The notes: generated by a model from the letters alone, not told the origin. 64,000 nucleotides of DNA from Lepidostoma basale (GCA_022606425.2 JAHDVF020001503.1:186001-250000); one strand, 5' to 3'; counted from the first letter of the stretch, positions 39,042 through 49,512 are shown. Numbers and translations are program-made.

Positions 39042-39329
39042 TTATTTCGTTCATAACACCATAATTCGCACCGCATTTACTTTTTATATTTTCATTTAAT
39101 ACTCTGTTATACACAGATTTTCAACTCATTCGTCTAAGAGATCTCACACTACTGCATTTATTCAAATTTCATCCTTCTTGTGCCAGTTCCATGCTTCGTT
39201 TCCATATACAAGGGTCGGTACAAGAACACCATTGTGCACTGTTGGTGTGCATCGTTCACATATTTATATATATTTTTACCATTCATTCTTTAGATTTTTT
39301 TGTTTGTAGCAAATTTGCCACACTATAAT

Positions 39330-39475
39330 TAATATGAATGAAAGCGTATGTCTTCTAGGAGTTTTATTAAATTTAAGATGGAATGATATGTTTCGCCCTT
39401 CTAAGGCATTATCAAATGCCGACATTTAACAATGTCTTAGAAGGGCGAACATATCACATCATCTAAAATATAATA
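39330..39475. repeat. P4 palindromic element
   Basis: Inverted arms meet near 39420. The left arm (antisense) reads TTGATAATGCC-TTAGA-AGGGCGAAAC; the right arm has CTTAGAAGGGCGAACATATC. TTTTATTAAATTTAAGATGG marks the outer part. Confidence 0.68.
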
Positions 39476-39483
39476 ATTAAAAA

Positions 39484-39912
39484 AAACTAATTGTATCTCA
39501 ATAGAGACGAAGACGCAAACTGAATATGGATGATCAAGGTGTTTACAGGACTTATGACCTGTCATTAACGCATTGTTTTTAGAAGTCGCCAGGAGTATTA
39601 CATTCTACATAGATGGATAATTGAAACTGACACGTGAAGAAAGGTATGGATTTTGAAGTATATATACATCTTCCAAAAAATTTGTCATGCATGATCATAA
39701 TAACAAAGGTGGAATGGGGAATGTTGTAATTACATAAAGCGTGCGCTTAACCCAACCAATGACAGGTCATAAGTCCTGTAAACACCTTGATCATCCATAT
39801 TCAGTTTGCGTCTTCGTCTCTATTGAGATACAATTAAATTTGAATTGACCACCCCTTGGTGAAAATCCAGAATTTCGTATACAAGTATAAGTATACATTC
39901 ACAAAAATATTT
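39484..39912. repeat. P2 element, inverted-terminal form
   Basis: Both ends carry TCTCAATAGAGACGAAGACG with AAGGTGTTTACAGGACTTAT in opposite orientation (39489-39566 and about 39750-39832), giving arms of roughly 75 bp. It extends through CCACCCCTTGGTG to GTATACATTCACAAAA. Confidence 0.75.
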
Positions 39913-40061
39913 AAAAAAAATTATGTTTTTTTATAATTACTTTCACATTTACAGGCATCGACAGACCAGTCTGTCGATGCCAGCGAGCCTGGCGAAACCG
40001 GTACCTGTCGAAATAAAGGCAAATGTGAAAGTAATTATAAAAAAACATACTTTTATTTAAT
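39913..40061. repeat. P1 palindromic element, short form
   Basis: Arms meet at GCATCGACAGACCAGTCTGT (39955-39974). The right arm has GATGCCAGCGAGCCTGGCGA and the outer TAATTATAAAAAAACATAC, matching the left. The inner part of the left arm is shorter than in the 12.2 kb copy. Confidence 0.75.
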
Positions 40062-40097
40062 CCGCCTACCCCTTCGGGGAGACGGCGTGATGGTTAG
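40062..40097 (+). mobile_element. LINE-A2 extreme 3' stub
   Basis: CTACCCCTTCGGGGAGACGG, then CGTGATGGTTAG: only the stem-loop, stop and start of the tail are present, directly after P1. Confidence 0.75.
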
Positions 40098-40504
40098 TTG
40101 ATTTATTAGTTTTTTAACTTTTACACCATTGTTCTAAAAACAATAATTGCTACTCCATGTTATCCTGGTGCAATCTGGCAGTTGGAAATGTGTCCCGATT
40201 ACCCTTCACCGTAAGGCGAGTGCAGATCTAGGGGAAAGTTGAGGAGGCGACGCGGTAGGTACCGTTTTTTGCGTCTGGCGGCTCCATTAGGCGGGAAACA
40301 CGGAAAGGGCGGGAATCGGGTTCCGAATTTGAATCGGACAAAGTGTCATAACCACACATCGGCAGTTTGTCAAGCTTCGGCAGGCCCGCACTCCGCTATT
40401 TGGTCTTGCGAGGACGTCACGTCGTGGTACGATTGAGCAGCGAGTCCTGCTGGAAGCGTTTCTATCCATTATTATTATTAGATAGAAATATTTCAACTAA
40501 AGAA
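40098..40504. other. Unassigned DNA
   Basis: G+C-richer than average, with overlapping small ORFs on both strands and no recognisable domain. Possibly host sequence. Confidence 0.35.
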
Positions 40505-40632
40505 AGATGGCAGTACATAGTGCCAACCATTATGTATGAAAGTGAAGCTTGGAGCTGACAAAAAAATATGAAAATAGCATAAATGCCGCAGAAATGAGAT
40601 CACTTAGAAGAATATGCGGGAAAACGATTTTT
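40505..40632 (+). mobile_element. LINE-A3 internal fragment
   Basis: VPTIMYESEAWS, then NAAEMRSLRRICGKTI codons of LINE-A3, truncated at both ends. 40633-40811 beyond it is A+T-rich and unassigned. Confidence 0.68.
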
Positions 40633-40811
40633 TAAATTTATTTATTTTAGAGTAACAAACAGCGAGTAAGTATATATATAAAAATACACAAAAAAGTACT
40701 CAAATAAGGCCAATCACATGTTACCACAAATATAAATGAATGAACAGAGTTACCATTAAAGACTTATAAAATGATATTTAACTCACCTAAAATCAAGATA
40801 AAACTAACTAA

Positions 40812-41103
40812 GGGGGTAAGGGGTAGGCAGAAAGAATGGACTGCCACACTTTTCTTTCCTGACACATATCTCAGTTCGCTTCCTCAACATTCATACATCG
40901 TGTCATGCACGCGCGTCGATTTCTCTGACTCCTCAAATGGCCGACATTCAATATTTGATTTATTTGATTGTGCCACGGTTTTCTCGGTCTTCCGATTCTA
41001 TTTCTGGTTCCATTTACATCGTTAACATATAATTTTTTTATCATTCTTTCTTCATTCATTCTTACCATGTCCAAACCATCTTAATGATCCTTTCATTATT
41101 TTG
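40812..41103 (-). mobile_element. LINE-A2 3' fragment
   Basis: Antisense RNRRACMTRCMNVEEAN, RKPWHNQINQILNVGHLR, VRMNEERMIKKLYVNDV, then MIKGSLRWFG. The terminal stem-loop is partly lost (GGGGTAAGGGGTAGGCAG). Confidence 0.78.
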
Positions 41104-41262
41104 TCTCGTCGATTTCTTCGACTCCTCACGTGACCGACATTCAATATTTGATTGATTTGATCGTGCCACGTTTTTCTAGGCCTTCCTCTATTTCTAGCTC
41201 CGTTCACGCCGTTTACATATGCCTTCTTTACCATTCTGTCTTCACTCATTCTTTCCATGTGT
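41104..41262 (-). mobile_element. Second LINE-A2 fragment
   Basis: Antisense HMERMSEDRMVKKAYVNGVN, RNRGRPRKTWHDQINQILNV and VRSRRNRRD. It joins the previous fragment at RRD/KIMKG, so two different copies have been fused. Confidence 0.72.
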
Positions 41263-41274
41263 TCATGTTGTACG

Positions 41275-41970
41275 TATATAATATTTGACCTGTACTCAAT
41301 AGATAAACAAAACAAACAAACCATCACGCCGTTTCCCCGCAGGGGTAGGCAGATAGAATGGACCACCACACTACTCTATCCTGGCAAACCTCTCTAGGTT
41401 CCTCCACATTCATACAACGAGTCATACACGCACGTCGATTCCTCCGACTTCTAACATGACCAACCTTTAAAATTTGATTAATTTGGTCATGCCATGTTTT
41501 CCTCGGTCTGCCTCGACTTCGTACCCCATTTACATCATTAACGTATACTTTCTTCACCATTCTTTCTCCATCCATGCGTTCCATATGTCCGAACCAACGC
41601 AGCGATCCTTTCATAATTTTGTTCATAATACCTTCTTCCGCTCTGCATTCCTTTCTTATATCAGCATTTGAGATTCTGTCGTATATCGTTCTACCACACA
41701 TACGTCTTAGGGACCTCATCTCTACCGCATTTATTCTACTCTCATCCTTCTTCTGCCAGTTCCATGCTTCGCTTCCATACATTAGGGTTGGGACCAGAAC
41801 TCCACTGTGAACGGCCGTTTTCGCTTTCATTGATAAATTCTTGTTTCTAATAACTATTTTTAAAGCTCCATTCACTTTGTTACCCGCACCAACCCTTCTT
41901 TTGACGTCACTATCCGCTAAACATATTGCTATTTGTAATGTCTTTTGAGTTAATAAACTGATTTGAAATA
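41275..41970 (+). mobile_element. LINE-B 3' UTR, split by LINE-A1
   Basis: TTTGACCTGTACTCAATAGA precedes the insert. ATTTGTAATGTCTTTTGAGT, then AATAAACTGATTTG, follow it. The two parts make one LINE-B UTR and tail. Confidence 0.72.
41304..41929 (-). mobile_element. LINE-A1 copy nested in LINE-B UTR
   Basis: Minus-strand ORF 41324-41875 (183 residues): MNGALKIVIRNKNLSMKAKT, the YGSEAWNWQKK block, MCGRTIYDRISNADIRKECR, ERMVKKVYVNDVNGVRSRGR, SAYPCGETA-stop. Upstream codons ERRVGAGN extend to 41929. The tail is (GTTT)n. TAAAC near both ends may be a short TSD. Confidence 0.9.
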
Positions 41971-42349
41971 AAGTTGAAATAATTAATGTGTATTAGATAC
42001 ACATCACCGTTATAGAAAGCTTGAACACGGCAGCGAGCACAGAATTATTGAATATTTGCTTCGTTATTTCTACCACTGTGTTGCGCGCATTCCATTTTGC
42101 ATAAATCTAGTGAAAGCAGCCCTTGACTTATGAGTAATAGGCTAGCTGGTTCAGTCCCCTGGCATCCAGTTGAAATTTCACGTATGGGGTGCTTTCGGCG
42201 CCCTCCGTCCCACCCTGGAAGGGATCGGATTGGGAAATTGCGTATTATTTCACCCGATTTGACCCTACATATGTGAAGTTAAGGATATTTATTATTGAGA
42301 AAAACGGTTTTCTAGAAATTTTATTATGTTCTACAGAAGTGACATGTTT
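41971..42349. other. Unassigned DNA
   Basis: No recognised gene. CTAGAAATTTTATTATGTTC at about 42313 resembles a P4 outer arm. Confidence 0.35.
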
Positions 42350-42443
42350 TAATGGTGTTCTTGTACCGACCCGTATGTATGGAAGCGAAGCATGGAACTG
42401 GCAACAGTTGGATGAAATTAGAATATATGAAGTAGAAATTATA

Positions 42444-42740
42444 AGGATTAATTGTATCTCAATAGAGACGAAGATGTAAATTGTTTTCTGGGAACAGAAG
42501 GTGGTGGCCGAGGCGCTTACAGGACTTATGACCTGTTATTGGTTGGGTTAAGCGATCGCTTTATGTTTAACAACATATCCCATTCCGCCTTCCTTATAAC
42601 CACCACGTCTGACAAATTTTTGTAACTTGTATATATGGTAGGATTTCACGCCTATCTTTACATATTTAAGTTCACTCTACACTAGCGTCATCTATTAAGA
42701 TTGGAAAGCATTAAGCAGAAAACCTTTATTAATGTACTGT
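42444..42740 (+). mobile_element. P2 element
   Basis: TTGTATCTCAATAGAGACGA, ACAGGACTTATGACCTGTTA, AAGCGATCGCTTTATG and CTACACTAGCGTCATCTATT: the same subfamily as 30.1 kb. The right end is unclear. Confidence 0.72.
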
Positions 42741-43050
42741 GAAAGTCTCTGCAAATCATACAGTACTAGAAGTATAAATTAGATACCGTAGAATAATGAT
42801 TGGTTAATCTTAATTATTGTTTCTTGAACAATGGAGTTCTTGTGCCGATCCTTATGCATGGAAGCGAAGCATGGAACTGACAAAATAAGAATGAAAGTAA
42901 AATAAATGCAGAAGAAATGAGATCTCTCAGACGGATGTGTGGATACTTTGTGTATGATAGTGCGATGCTAATGAAAGTGTTATGAACAAAATAATGTCAG
43001 GATCATTAGGATGGTTTGGACACATAAAAATAATGAATAAAGAAATAATT

Positions 43051-43180
43051 GTGAAACGTGAGGGAGTGGACCGGCATCCGAAGTGTGGAGGAGCTGTTCA
43101 GAGCGGCGCACGACAGGGACAGATTCGCCGAGGTGATCGCCAACGTTGGGGGGACCCGACAGGGCACTTGAAGAAGAAGA
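43051..43180 (+). mobile_element. LINE-D 3' end nested in LINE-A2
   Basis: VREWTGIRSVEELFRAAHDR, RFAEVIANVGGT-like codons and a GAAGAAGAAG tail. Flanking AAGAAATAAT and AAGAATAGT are a likely, imperfect TSD. Confidence 0.78.
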
Positions 43181-43439
43181 AAGAATAGTAACAGAAAATA
43201 TTAACGATGTAAATGGAACTAGAAATAGAAGAAGACCGAGGAAAACGTGGCACTATAAAATAAATCATATATTGAATATCGGCCACGTGAGGAGTCTGAT
43301 AAATCGACGCGCTTGCATACACGATGTATGAATGTTTTGGAAACGAGAGAAATGTATCAGAAAAGAAAAGTGTGGCAGGTCATTCTTTCTGCCTAACCCT
43401 TCGGAGAGACGGCGTGATGGTTAATTAGTTAGTTAGTTT

Positions 43440-43640
43440 GAACATTGATGTAAAACTCCATATTAAATAATTAAATTGAATGGAAACGTCTGTCTTCTAG
43501 AAGTTTTATTATATTTAGTTGGAATGTAGAGAATCAAATGTGATTTGATAATGCCCTAGAAGGGTGAAACGTGTCATTCCATCTAAAATATAATAAAACT
43601 CCTAGAAGATAAACGTTTTCACTCATATGAATTATTTGGA
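43440..43640 (+). repeat. P4 palindromic element
   Basis: Outer arms CTTCTAGAAGTTTTATTATA (43493-) and TATAATAAAACTCCTAGAAG (about 43589-) are inverted. The centre reads TTGATAATGCCCTAGAAGGG followed by TGAAACGTGTC. Hammerhead-like layout with two mismatches in CTGANGA. Confidence 0.7.
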
Positions 43641-43644
43641 ATTT

Positions 43645-44010
43645 GTGTATTAGGCAGCATGTTCACAGCGGATGACCGAACGGATAGTGACGTCGAAAGA
43701 AGGGTTGGTGCGGGTTAAAAAATTGAATGGAGCTTTATAAATAGTTATTGCAAACAAGAATTTACCAATGATAGCGAAAATGGACGTTCACAATGGAGTT
43801 TTGGTCCCAACCGTAATATATGGAAGCGAAGCATGAAACTGGCAGAAGAAGGATGAGAGCAGAATAAATGCGGTTGAGATGAGGTCCTTGTGGTAGAACG
43901 ATGTGCGAAAGAATCTCAAATGCTGATATTAGAAAGGAATGTAGAGCGGAAGAAGGTATTATGAAAGGATCGCTGCGTTGGTTCGGACATGATGCGTTAA
44001 CGATGCAGAA
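43645..44010 (+). mobile_element. LINE-A1 fragment
   Basis: GSMFTADDRTDSDVERRVGA, then KNLPMIAKMDVHNGVLVPTV, YGSEA-NWQKKDESRINAVEM and GIMKGSLRWFGHDA. Frameshifts are present and it is 3'-truncated at 44010. Confidence 0.78.
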
Positions 44011-44195
44011 TAAGATACTGGAGTGACCATATAGCCAGAATGGATAGCGACAGACTCGCATACGAGTATACTCGCTTATGAAATCCCCCCCGGACACCGT
44101 TTACCTGGAAGACCACGTTAAAGGACAGCTGGACCTCATCATTTCTGACATGATTTCTGTGTCACAGATCGTCGAAGAAGAAGGAAAAAAGAATA
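44011..44195 (+). mobile_element. RTE-H 3' fragment with AAG tail
   Basis: RYWSDHIARMDSDRLAYEYT, a stop, NPPRTPF and WKTTLKDSWTS; 3' end GTCACAGATCGTCGAAGAAG. It is the sense copy of the family at 8.7 and 32.5 kb. Confidence 0.65.
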
Positions 44196-44206
44196 TGATA
44201 TTAACT

Positions 44207-44290
44207 AATAAATTAACCATCACTTCGTCTCTCCGAAGGGATAGGCAGAAAGAATGGACTGCCACACTTTTCACTCCTGACATATTTCTA
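44207..44290 (-). mobile_element. LINE-A2 3' stub
   Basis: Antisense tail, stop and a stem-loop in altered form (CTATCCCTTCGGAGAGA on the coding strand), then VWQSILSAYPFG-type codons. Confidence 0.7.
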
Positions 44291-44311
44291 TTATACCTGC
44301 TAAAAATTATT

Positions 44312-44578
44312 CCAGGATCGCTGCTTTGGTTCTGACATATGGAAAAATTATGGTTAAGAAAGTATGCGTTAACGATGTAAATGGATTACGGATTCGAGGT
44401 ACACCGAGGAAAACATGGCAAGACCAAATTAATCAAATTTGAAATGTTGGTCTTGTTAGAAGTCGGAAGAATCGACATGCGTGTATGACTCGTTGTATGA
44501 ATGTGGAGGAAGCTAGAAAAGTGTGCCAGGATAGAGTAGTGTGGCGGTCTATTCTCTGATGGTCAGTTAGTTAGTTTT
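44312..44578 (+). mobile_element. LINE-A1 3' fragment
   Basis: GSLLWF-HMEK, VKKVCVNDVNGLRIRGTPRK, TWQDQINQI, RNRHACMTRCMNVEEARKVC, VVWRSIL, then a truncated end (CTCTGATGGTCAGTTAGTTAG) that lacks the stem-loop. About 80 bases beyond it (44580-44660) hold another degraded LINE-A 3' end. Confidence 0.75.
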
Positions 44579-44679
44579 ATATTAAGGTTGTGAATGGAGC
44601 GAGAAATCGAGGTATCGAGTGGAGAAACGGCCTGATGGTTATTTATTTATTTAGTTAGGAAAACATGAGGAAAGAAAGA

Positions 44680-44855
44680 ACGGTCTTCGTGGCAAAGTGG
44701 TATGAGTTATGACTGCCTCACCGTAGGTCCCGTGTTCGATTCCAGACGATGACAAAGACATTGTGACAATCACACTGTCTTTGATCCGATGAAGAATTTT
44801 CATGAAAATAAAATGACGATTAACTAGCTACATTTCACGTGTCATGAGAATCAAT
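44680..44855 (+). mobile_element. SINE-S1 copy with tRNA-like head
   Basis: A tRNA-like region spans about 44681-44752: A-box-like TGGCAAAGTGG (44690-44700) and B-box-like GTGTTCGATTCC (44732-44743). The body has GTGACAATCACACTGTCTTT and CATGAGAATCAATAT. It lacks the (TAA)n end. A real tRNA gene is unlikely because the acceptor ends do not pair and the body repeats elsewhere. Confidence 0.75.
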
Positions 44856-45739
44856 ATCTTAGAAGTTGTATACAGTAATTGGGTTCATATAACTTGATGT
44901 ATACAATTGTGACAATACTCCCTAGGAAGATTATGTACTCTCAGCTTACCCAAGGGAAACGCTCACACGGTGGCCAGAGGAATCGCTTTAGGACTCCCTT
45001 AACCGTCGCGTTGCCATGTGGTCAATTGAGTTTCCACTGCCAATTTAAAGTTGATTTTCTTAAAACCTATGGACCCTAATATTATAAAAAAAATTTTTAT
45101 CCTCCATTGAAGTGTTCTCAATATTTCGTAATAAAAAAAAAGCAAATAATTACTTCCTTCATCCCAAAAAAAAAAAAAATTCTAAGACTGCCCTCACCTT
45201 CATTCGTGTTAAGGTAGAATTTGTTTTGCTAATATTTACAACTTTATCAAAAGTGACAAATACTTACTCGCTGTTTTGAACGTATTATAAATTATATCTT
45301 TGGCCTTTTCAATAGGTACGTAATAATACCGACTGTGGATGGAAACGCAGCACGCAACTTAATAATATCAGAACTGTGAAAATATTAACACTTTACCAAA
45401 AGGGACAAATATCAATACGTACTCGTTGTCTTGAACGTACTATACATTTTGCCTAGGTGCCTTTATCATACGTAAAATCTCGTAAAGTCTCGCCCCGCCG
45501 GCCGCGGCGCGGAGACAAGTTTATACTTGGTGTCCAGTTGCTCGTATGCTGTGACGCATTCCATATCAGAAATCGCATGGTTCCAGAAAAAATTAATAAT
45601 GATATGTTTTTCAAATAATCCATGTATGTTATAGATATTGATCTATTCCTAATGAAATTCCCTACAAGATGACATAAATTAAATTTTGATTCATCGAGTC
45701 ATATGCTTGATATTTAGATAAAGTTAGCGGTAAACTGAA
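44856..45739. other. Unassigned A+T-rich DNA
   Basis: No gene or repeat family recognised. A short G+C-rich patch lies at about 45485-45520 (CCGCCGGCCGCGGCGCGG). Confidence 0.4.
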
Positions 45740-46060
45740 TTGACCACATGGGAGCGAGCGTTTTGTTTTGAACACGGTACGTTAAGGGTTAAAGAAAACC
45801 TACAAAAGACCGGCATCGACTGTGATTGCTGGGAAAAGACTGCAGAGGACAGACCTAGGTGGAGAACAGCAGTACATAAAGGCACACAAGACTCTGAAGC
45901 ACAGCGCAGAGACGACGTCGCAGAGAGGAGGAGTAGGAGAAAGGAGAGACCACTGGGAGACGGTGGAATATGTGGGTCCAGGATCGGGCTCTTCAGTCAC
46001 ATACAGACCCACAACCGTGAAGGACAGTCTTCCTCGGACACGAGGGATAGCCAATTATGA
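45740..46060 (+). mobile_element. LINE C-terminal fragment with zinc-finger-like end
   Basis: The 106-residue frame contains KTGIDCDCWEKTAEDRPRWR, AVHKGTQDSEAQRRDD, RRSRRKERP and ICGSRIGLFSHIQTHNR. The W-E-x2-A-x-D-R-x2-W-R block followed by C-x-SRIGL-x-SH-x-x-TH is a common terminus of some LINEs. The first Cys pair is incomplete. It is not related to LINE-A to D. Confidence 0.6.
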
Positions 46061-46079
46061 TGATACAATTGTGGAAAGC

Positions 46080-46735
46080 AACGGGAAACAGTCTTCAAAG
46101 CGCTACATGGAATGGCACCAAGTTATATATCTGAATTCTGTATAACGGACAGCCTAAATTCAAGGAAATCCACACTTTCCTCAGCAATAGGAAGATTAGT
46201 TGAGCCGAAGCGTTGCCCCAGTACAAATTTCGGGGATCGAGCGTTCGCGGTAGCCGGTTCATCAGCTTGAACCCAACCCCAACCAATGACAGGTCCACCC
46301 AACCAATGACAGGTCATAAGTCCTGTAAACACCTTGATCAACCATATTCAGTTTCCAGTTTGCATCTTCGTCTCTATTGAGATACCATTAAATTTCATGA
46401 AAATATAAGAAATTACTGCAGTGCGAATGAGTGTTATGAACCAAATAATGAAAGGGTCGTAAAGATCAGGCCATCAGCTTGGAACAATGTTCCTTCACAC
46501 CTAAGATGCATAAATGATCCGACAGATTTCAGATCTAAATTGAAAACCCATCTTTTTCATATTTCATACCCAATTTAAACATTTATACTTTGTTCTACTA
46601 TATTTTTAAACCGATCGCTTTTTAAGCGGTTACATTTAGATTTTTAGATTTAAAGCACGTCTTAATGCGCCCTTGAGGTGATTACATCACAAAAACGGCG
46701 CTTTAAAAGTTAGAATATTATTATTATTATCACAT
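46080..46735 (+). mobile_element. LINE-C copy, split by a composite insert
   Basis: VFKALHGMAPSYISEFCITD, SLNSRKSTLSSAIGRLVEPK, FGDRAFAVAGSSA run to 46269. After the insert come SAWNNVPSHLRCINDPTDFR, SKLKTHLFHISYPI-stop and the L2-like 3' UTR with (ATT)n at 46720-46732. Confidence 0.85.
46270..46471. mobile_element. Composite insert: P2 end plus LINE-A2 piece, 10-bp TSD
   Basis: 46270-46397 is the antisense P2 terminus, with a local duplication of ACCCAACCAATGACAGGTC. 46398-46462 is LINE-A2 (ENIRNYCSANE, MNQIMKGS codons). The pair is flanked by CATCAGCTTG at 46260-46269 and 46472-46481, so it appears to have arrived as one unit. Confidence 0.72.
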
Positions 46736-46971
46736 TAAAGGCCCTGTGGCATCCCAAGAGACAGCAAAAACCCCTTGGATTAAAACTAGCGAAGAAGAGG
46801 AAAGGATTATCTAAAATTTTGATACTAAAGCCTGAGTTTTCTAATAATTTTCCACGTACTTGTAGGTATGTTGAATTTATGGTTTGGATTACCCAGACCT
46901 AGAGAGATCAAAATGTTTCCGGCCGAATTATACATTATCTTTTGCTTCGTCTTCTTTCTTGGTTTCCTCAT

Positions 46972-47475
46972 TACTGACAGTCTGCAACATTAGTGTGAAC
47001 GGTGTTAATCTGGAACAAGTGGATGAATTTGTTTATTTAGGAAGTATGTTTACAGTGGAGAGGGATATTGAAAGAAGGGTTGGGGCAGGCAACAGAGTGA
47101 ATGGTGCACTTAAAGTTGTCATCGCAAACAAAAGCCGATCCAAAAAAAAATAAGATGGCAGTGCACAATTGTGTTCTTGTGCCGACGCTTATGTATGGAA
47201 TTGAAGCACGAAACTAGCAAAAGAAGAATGAAAGTAGAATAAATGCAATATAAATCAGATCTTTAATACGAATGTGTGGTAAATCTTTGTATGATAGAGT
47301 GTAAAATGTTTTTAACAAAAAAATGAGAGGGTCGTTAAGATGATTTGAACACATGGAAAGAATGAATGATGAAAGAATGGTTAAAATAAGTATATGCGAA
47401 CGATGTTCATGGAACTAGAAATAGAAGAAGACCTAGGAAAACGTGGCACGATCAAACCAATAAAATATTAGTAGT
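46972..47475 (+). mobile_element. LINE-A2 fragment
   Basis: LTVCNISVNGVNLEQVDEFV, YLGSMFTVERDIERRVGAGN, RVNGALKVVIANKSRSKKK are open (46884-47153). Beyond it the frame is broken but VPTLMYGIEA, RMCGKSLYDRV and GTRNRRRPRKTWHDQTN-like sequence can be followed to 47475. Confidence 0.8.
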
Positions 47476-48544
47476 TAAGTCCGAGTCTAGCAATGTCGAT
47501 TAGATTTCCTGTTCTCAGAAGGGAATCATATGTCAGTCCGGCTTATGTTTAAGCCCTCTCAATTGGACAATTTGGATTTAAAAGCCGAGATTTGACCGAA
47601 TATATTTATTACGTATATTAATCAGTTTATATCTTTCTGCCGATGACGAAGGTCTTAATAATTCGAAACTCGTCAAAAATAATAATTTCAATAAAAAAAT
47701 GTGGAAATTCTTAAAAATTGTCATTATAGAATATCAGTGTTAACGACAAATATTTATCAAAAAATATAAACGAGTTTGATGTAAAGGCTGTTTTTTTATA
47801 TGTTTTGTTTTTAAACTGGTAACATTGTTTCTACAGACTGTCAATTTGACAGTTGAAAGTTGATTTGTAGTCAGTACGTTTTGCCATTTTACCATGAATA
47901 GTCTTCTGCAATCTGCGCTTGCAAATTATGCAAATTTATTTTTAAAATCGTGGTTCGGTTTGCCAAACTTATCTTGCACTACGTCCATTTTACGGTCGAC
48001 ATAATCGTCGATCCTAACAAGTTATTCGGAAGACCATGGATCGTTTTCGCACCACGTACACTCTAGTGGATAATACGCATCCACAATGACGACAATTGTC
48101 GAAAATTGGACTTCACGATTGCGCTTCATTGGAGCTAGCCGTGGCGCTCATATGCCCAAATCATATTTAAACAATAATGGCATAAAATAATCTCATGAAT
48201 AAAGCCAATATCGTAGACTTTAACATTATTTAAATGTGTTTTTTTCATTTTGAATATGTATTAAATGCCTCTAATTTTTTTTTTAGAAATATTTTAATTC
48301 AGACACCACGAAACTTTTTGATCTCTCTACGCTAGTACCTACGCTGTTCGCTGACCATGTCTCCCATCAAATGCAGGCCTCTCCATGATTTATAACGCAT
48401 GATTACCGGTTTCGCGTCATTAGCGGGTAACATGTCAACAGCCGATATACCAAAACATAATGTGTCTACCTATTCTAAGAGGTACCTCTCCTGGTAAAGT
48501 ACCTCCACATTCAACCAGCATTTCATACACGCATTATATGTGAT
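47476..48544. other. Unassigned DNA, no gene seen
   Basis: No repeat family from this window and no supported ORF. One of the longest candidate single-copy stretches. Confidence 0.45.
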
Positions 48545-49512
48545 GAATAAAGACGATGGACCGCCACACTCTTCCATCCTGACACGCTTCTCTAGCCTTC
48601 ACATTCATACGGTGTGTCGTGCACTGTCGCTACTAACACAATAGGCAGAGACGATGGACCGCCACACACTTCCATCCTGACACGCTACTCTAGACTTCAC
48701 ATTCATACAGCGTGTCATGCACTGTCGCTACTAACACAATAGGCAGAGACGATGGACCGCCACACTCTTCCATCCTGACACGCTTCTCTAGCCTTCACAT
48801 TCATACAGCGTTTGTGCACTGTTCCCGCTTTAACACAATAGGCAGAGACGATGGACCGCCACACTCTTTCATCCTGACACGCTACTCTAGCCTTCACATT
48901 CATACAGCGTGTCGTGCACTGTCGCTTCTTAACACGATAGGCAGAGACGATGGACCGCCACACTCTTCCATCCTGACACGCTTCTCTAGCCTTCACATTC
49001 ATACAGCGTGTCGTGCACTGTCGCTACTAACACAATAGGCAGAGACGATGGACCGCCACACTCTTCCATCCTGACACGCTACTCTAGCCTTCACATTCAT
49101 ACAGCGTGTCATGCACTGTCGCTACTAACACAATACATAGAGACGATGGACCGCCACACACTTTCATCCTGACACGCTACTCTAGCTTCATACAGCGTTT
49201 GTGCACTTTTAACAAAATAGGCAGAGACGATGGACCGCCACACTCTTCATCCTGACACGCTTCTCTAGCCTTCACATTCATACAGCGTGTCGTGCACTGT
49301 CGCTTCTAACACAATAGGCAGAGACGATGGACCGCCACACTCTTCCATCCTGACACGCTTCTCTAGCCTTCACATTCATACAGCGTGTCATGCACTGTCG
49401 CTTCTAACACAATAGGCAGAGACGATGGACCGCCACACTCTTCCATCCTGACGCGCATCTCTAGCCTTCACATTCATACAGCGTGTCGTGCACTGTTCCC
49501 GCTTTCTAACAC
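48545..49512 (-). repeat. 98-bp satellite derived from LINE-A 3' end
   Basis: About ten units of roughly 98 bp start GGCAGAGACGATGG at 48644, 48742, 48841, 48940, 49038 and so on, with two shortened units near 49140-49215. The minus strand encodes RCMNVKAREACQDGRVWRSI, VSAYCV, closely matching LINE-A RCMNVEEAREVCQDRVVWRS, ILSAYP. It ends in the same flank (GTTATAGATTAAATTTCT) as the 25.8 kb array. ORFs on either strand are not genes. Confidence 0.93.

Larger units (their letters stand above)
37204..39243 (-). mobile_element. LINE-A2 copy with multiple nested insertions
   Basis: 37204-37509 is the antisense tail and C-terminal block to MKDSLRWFGHMER. 39042-39243 resumes with VMNEI, KSVYNRVLNENIKSKCGANY and the VHNGVLVPTLVYGNEAW block. 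The 1.5-kb gap holds LINE-B4, an S1-type tail, P2 and LINE-A1. ATTATTT at both junctions may be the TSD. Confidence 0.78.
42350..43438 (+). mobile_element. LINE-A2 copy, split by P2 and LINE-D
   Basis: NGVLVPTRMYGSEAWNWQQL precedes the P2 insert. QNGVLVPILMHGSEAWN-type, RSLRRMCGYFVYD and IMSGSLGWFGHIKIMNKEI follow it. A LINE-D piece lies at 43051-43180, then ERIVTENINDVNGTRNRRRP, RPRKTWHYKINHILNIGHV and the TTCG terminus. A repeated NGVL block suggests the two sides of P2 may be separate copies. Confidence 0.75.

Noticed and set aside
44680..44760. Genuine tRNA gene
   Set aside because: A and B boxes are present, but the cloverleaf ends do not pair and the region continues into a dispersed SINE body.
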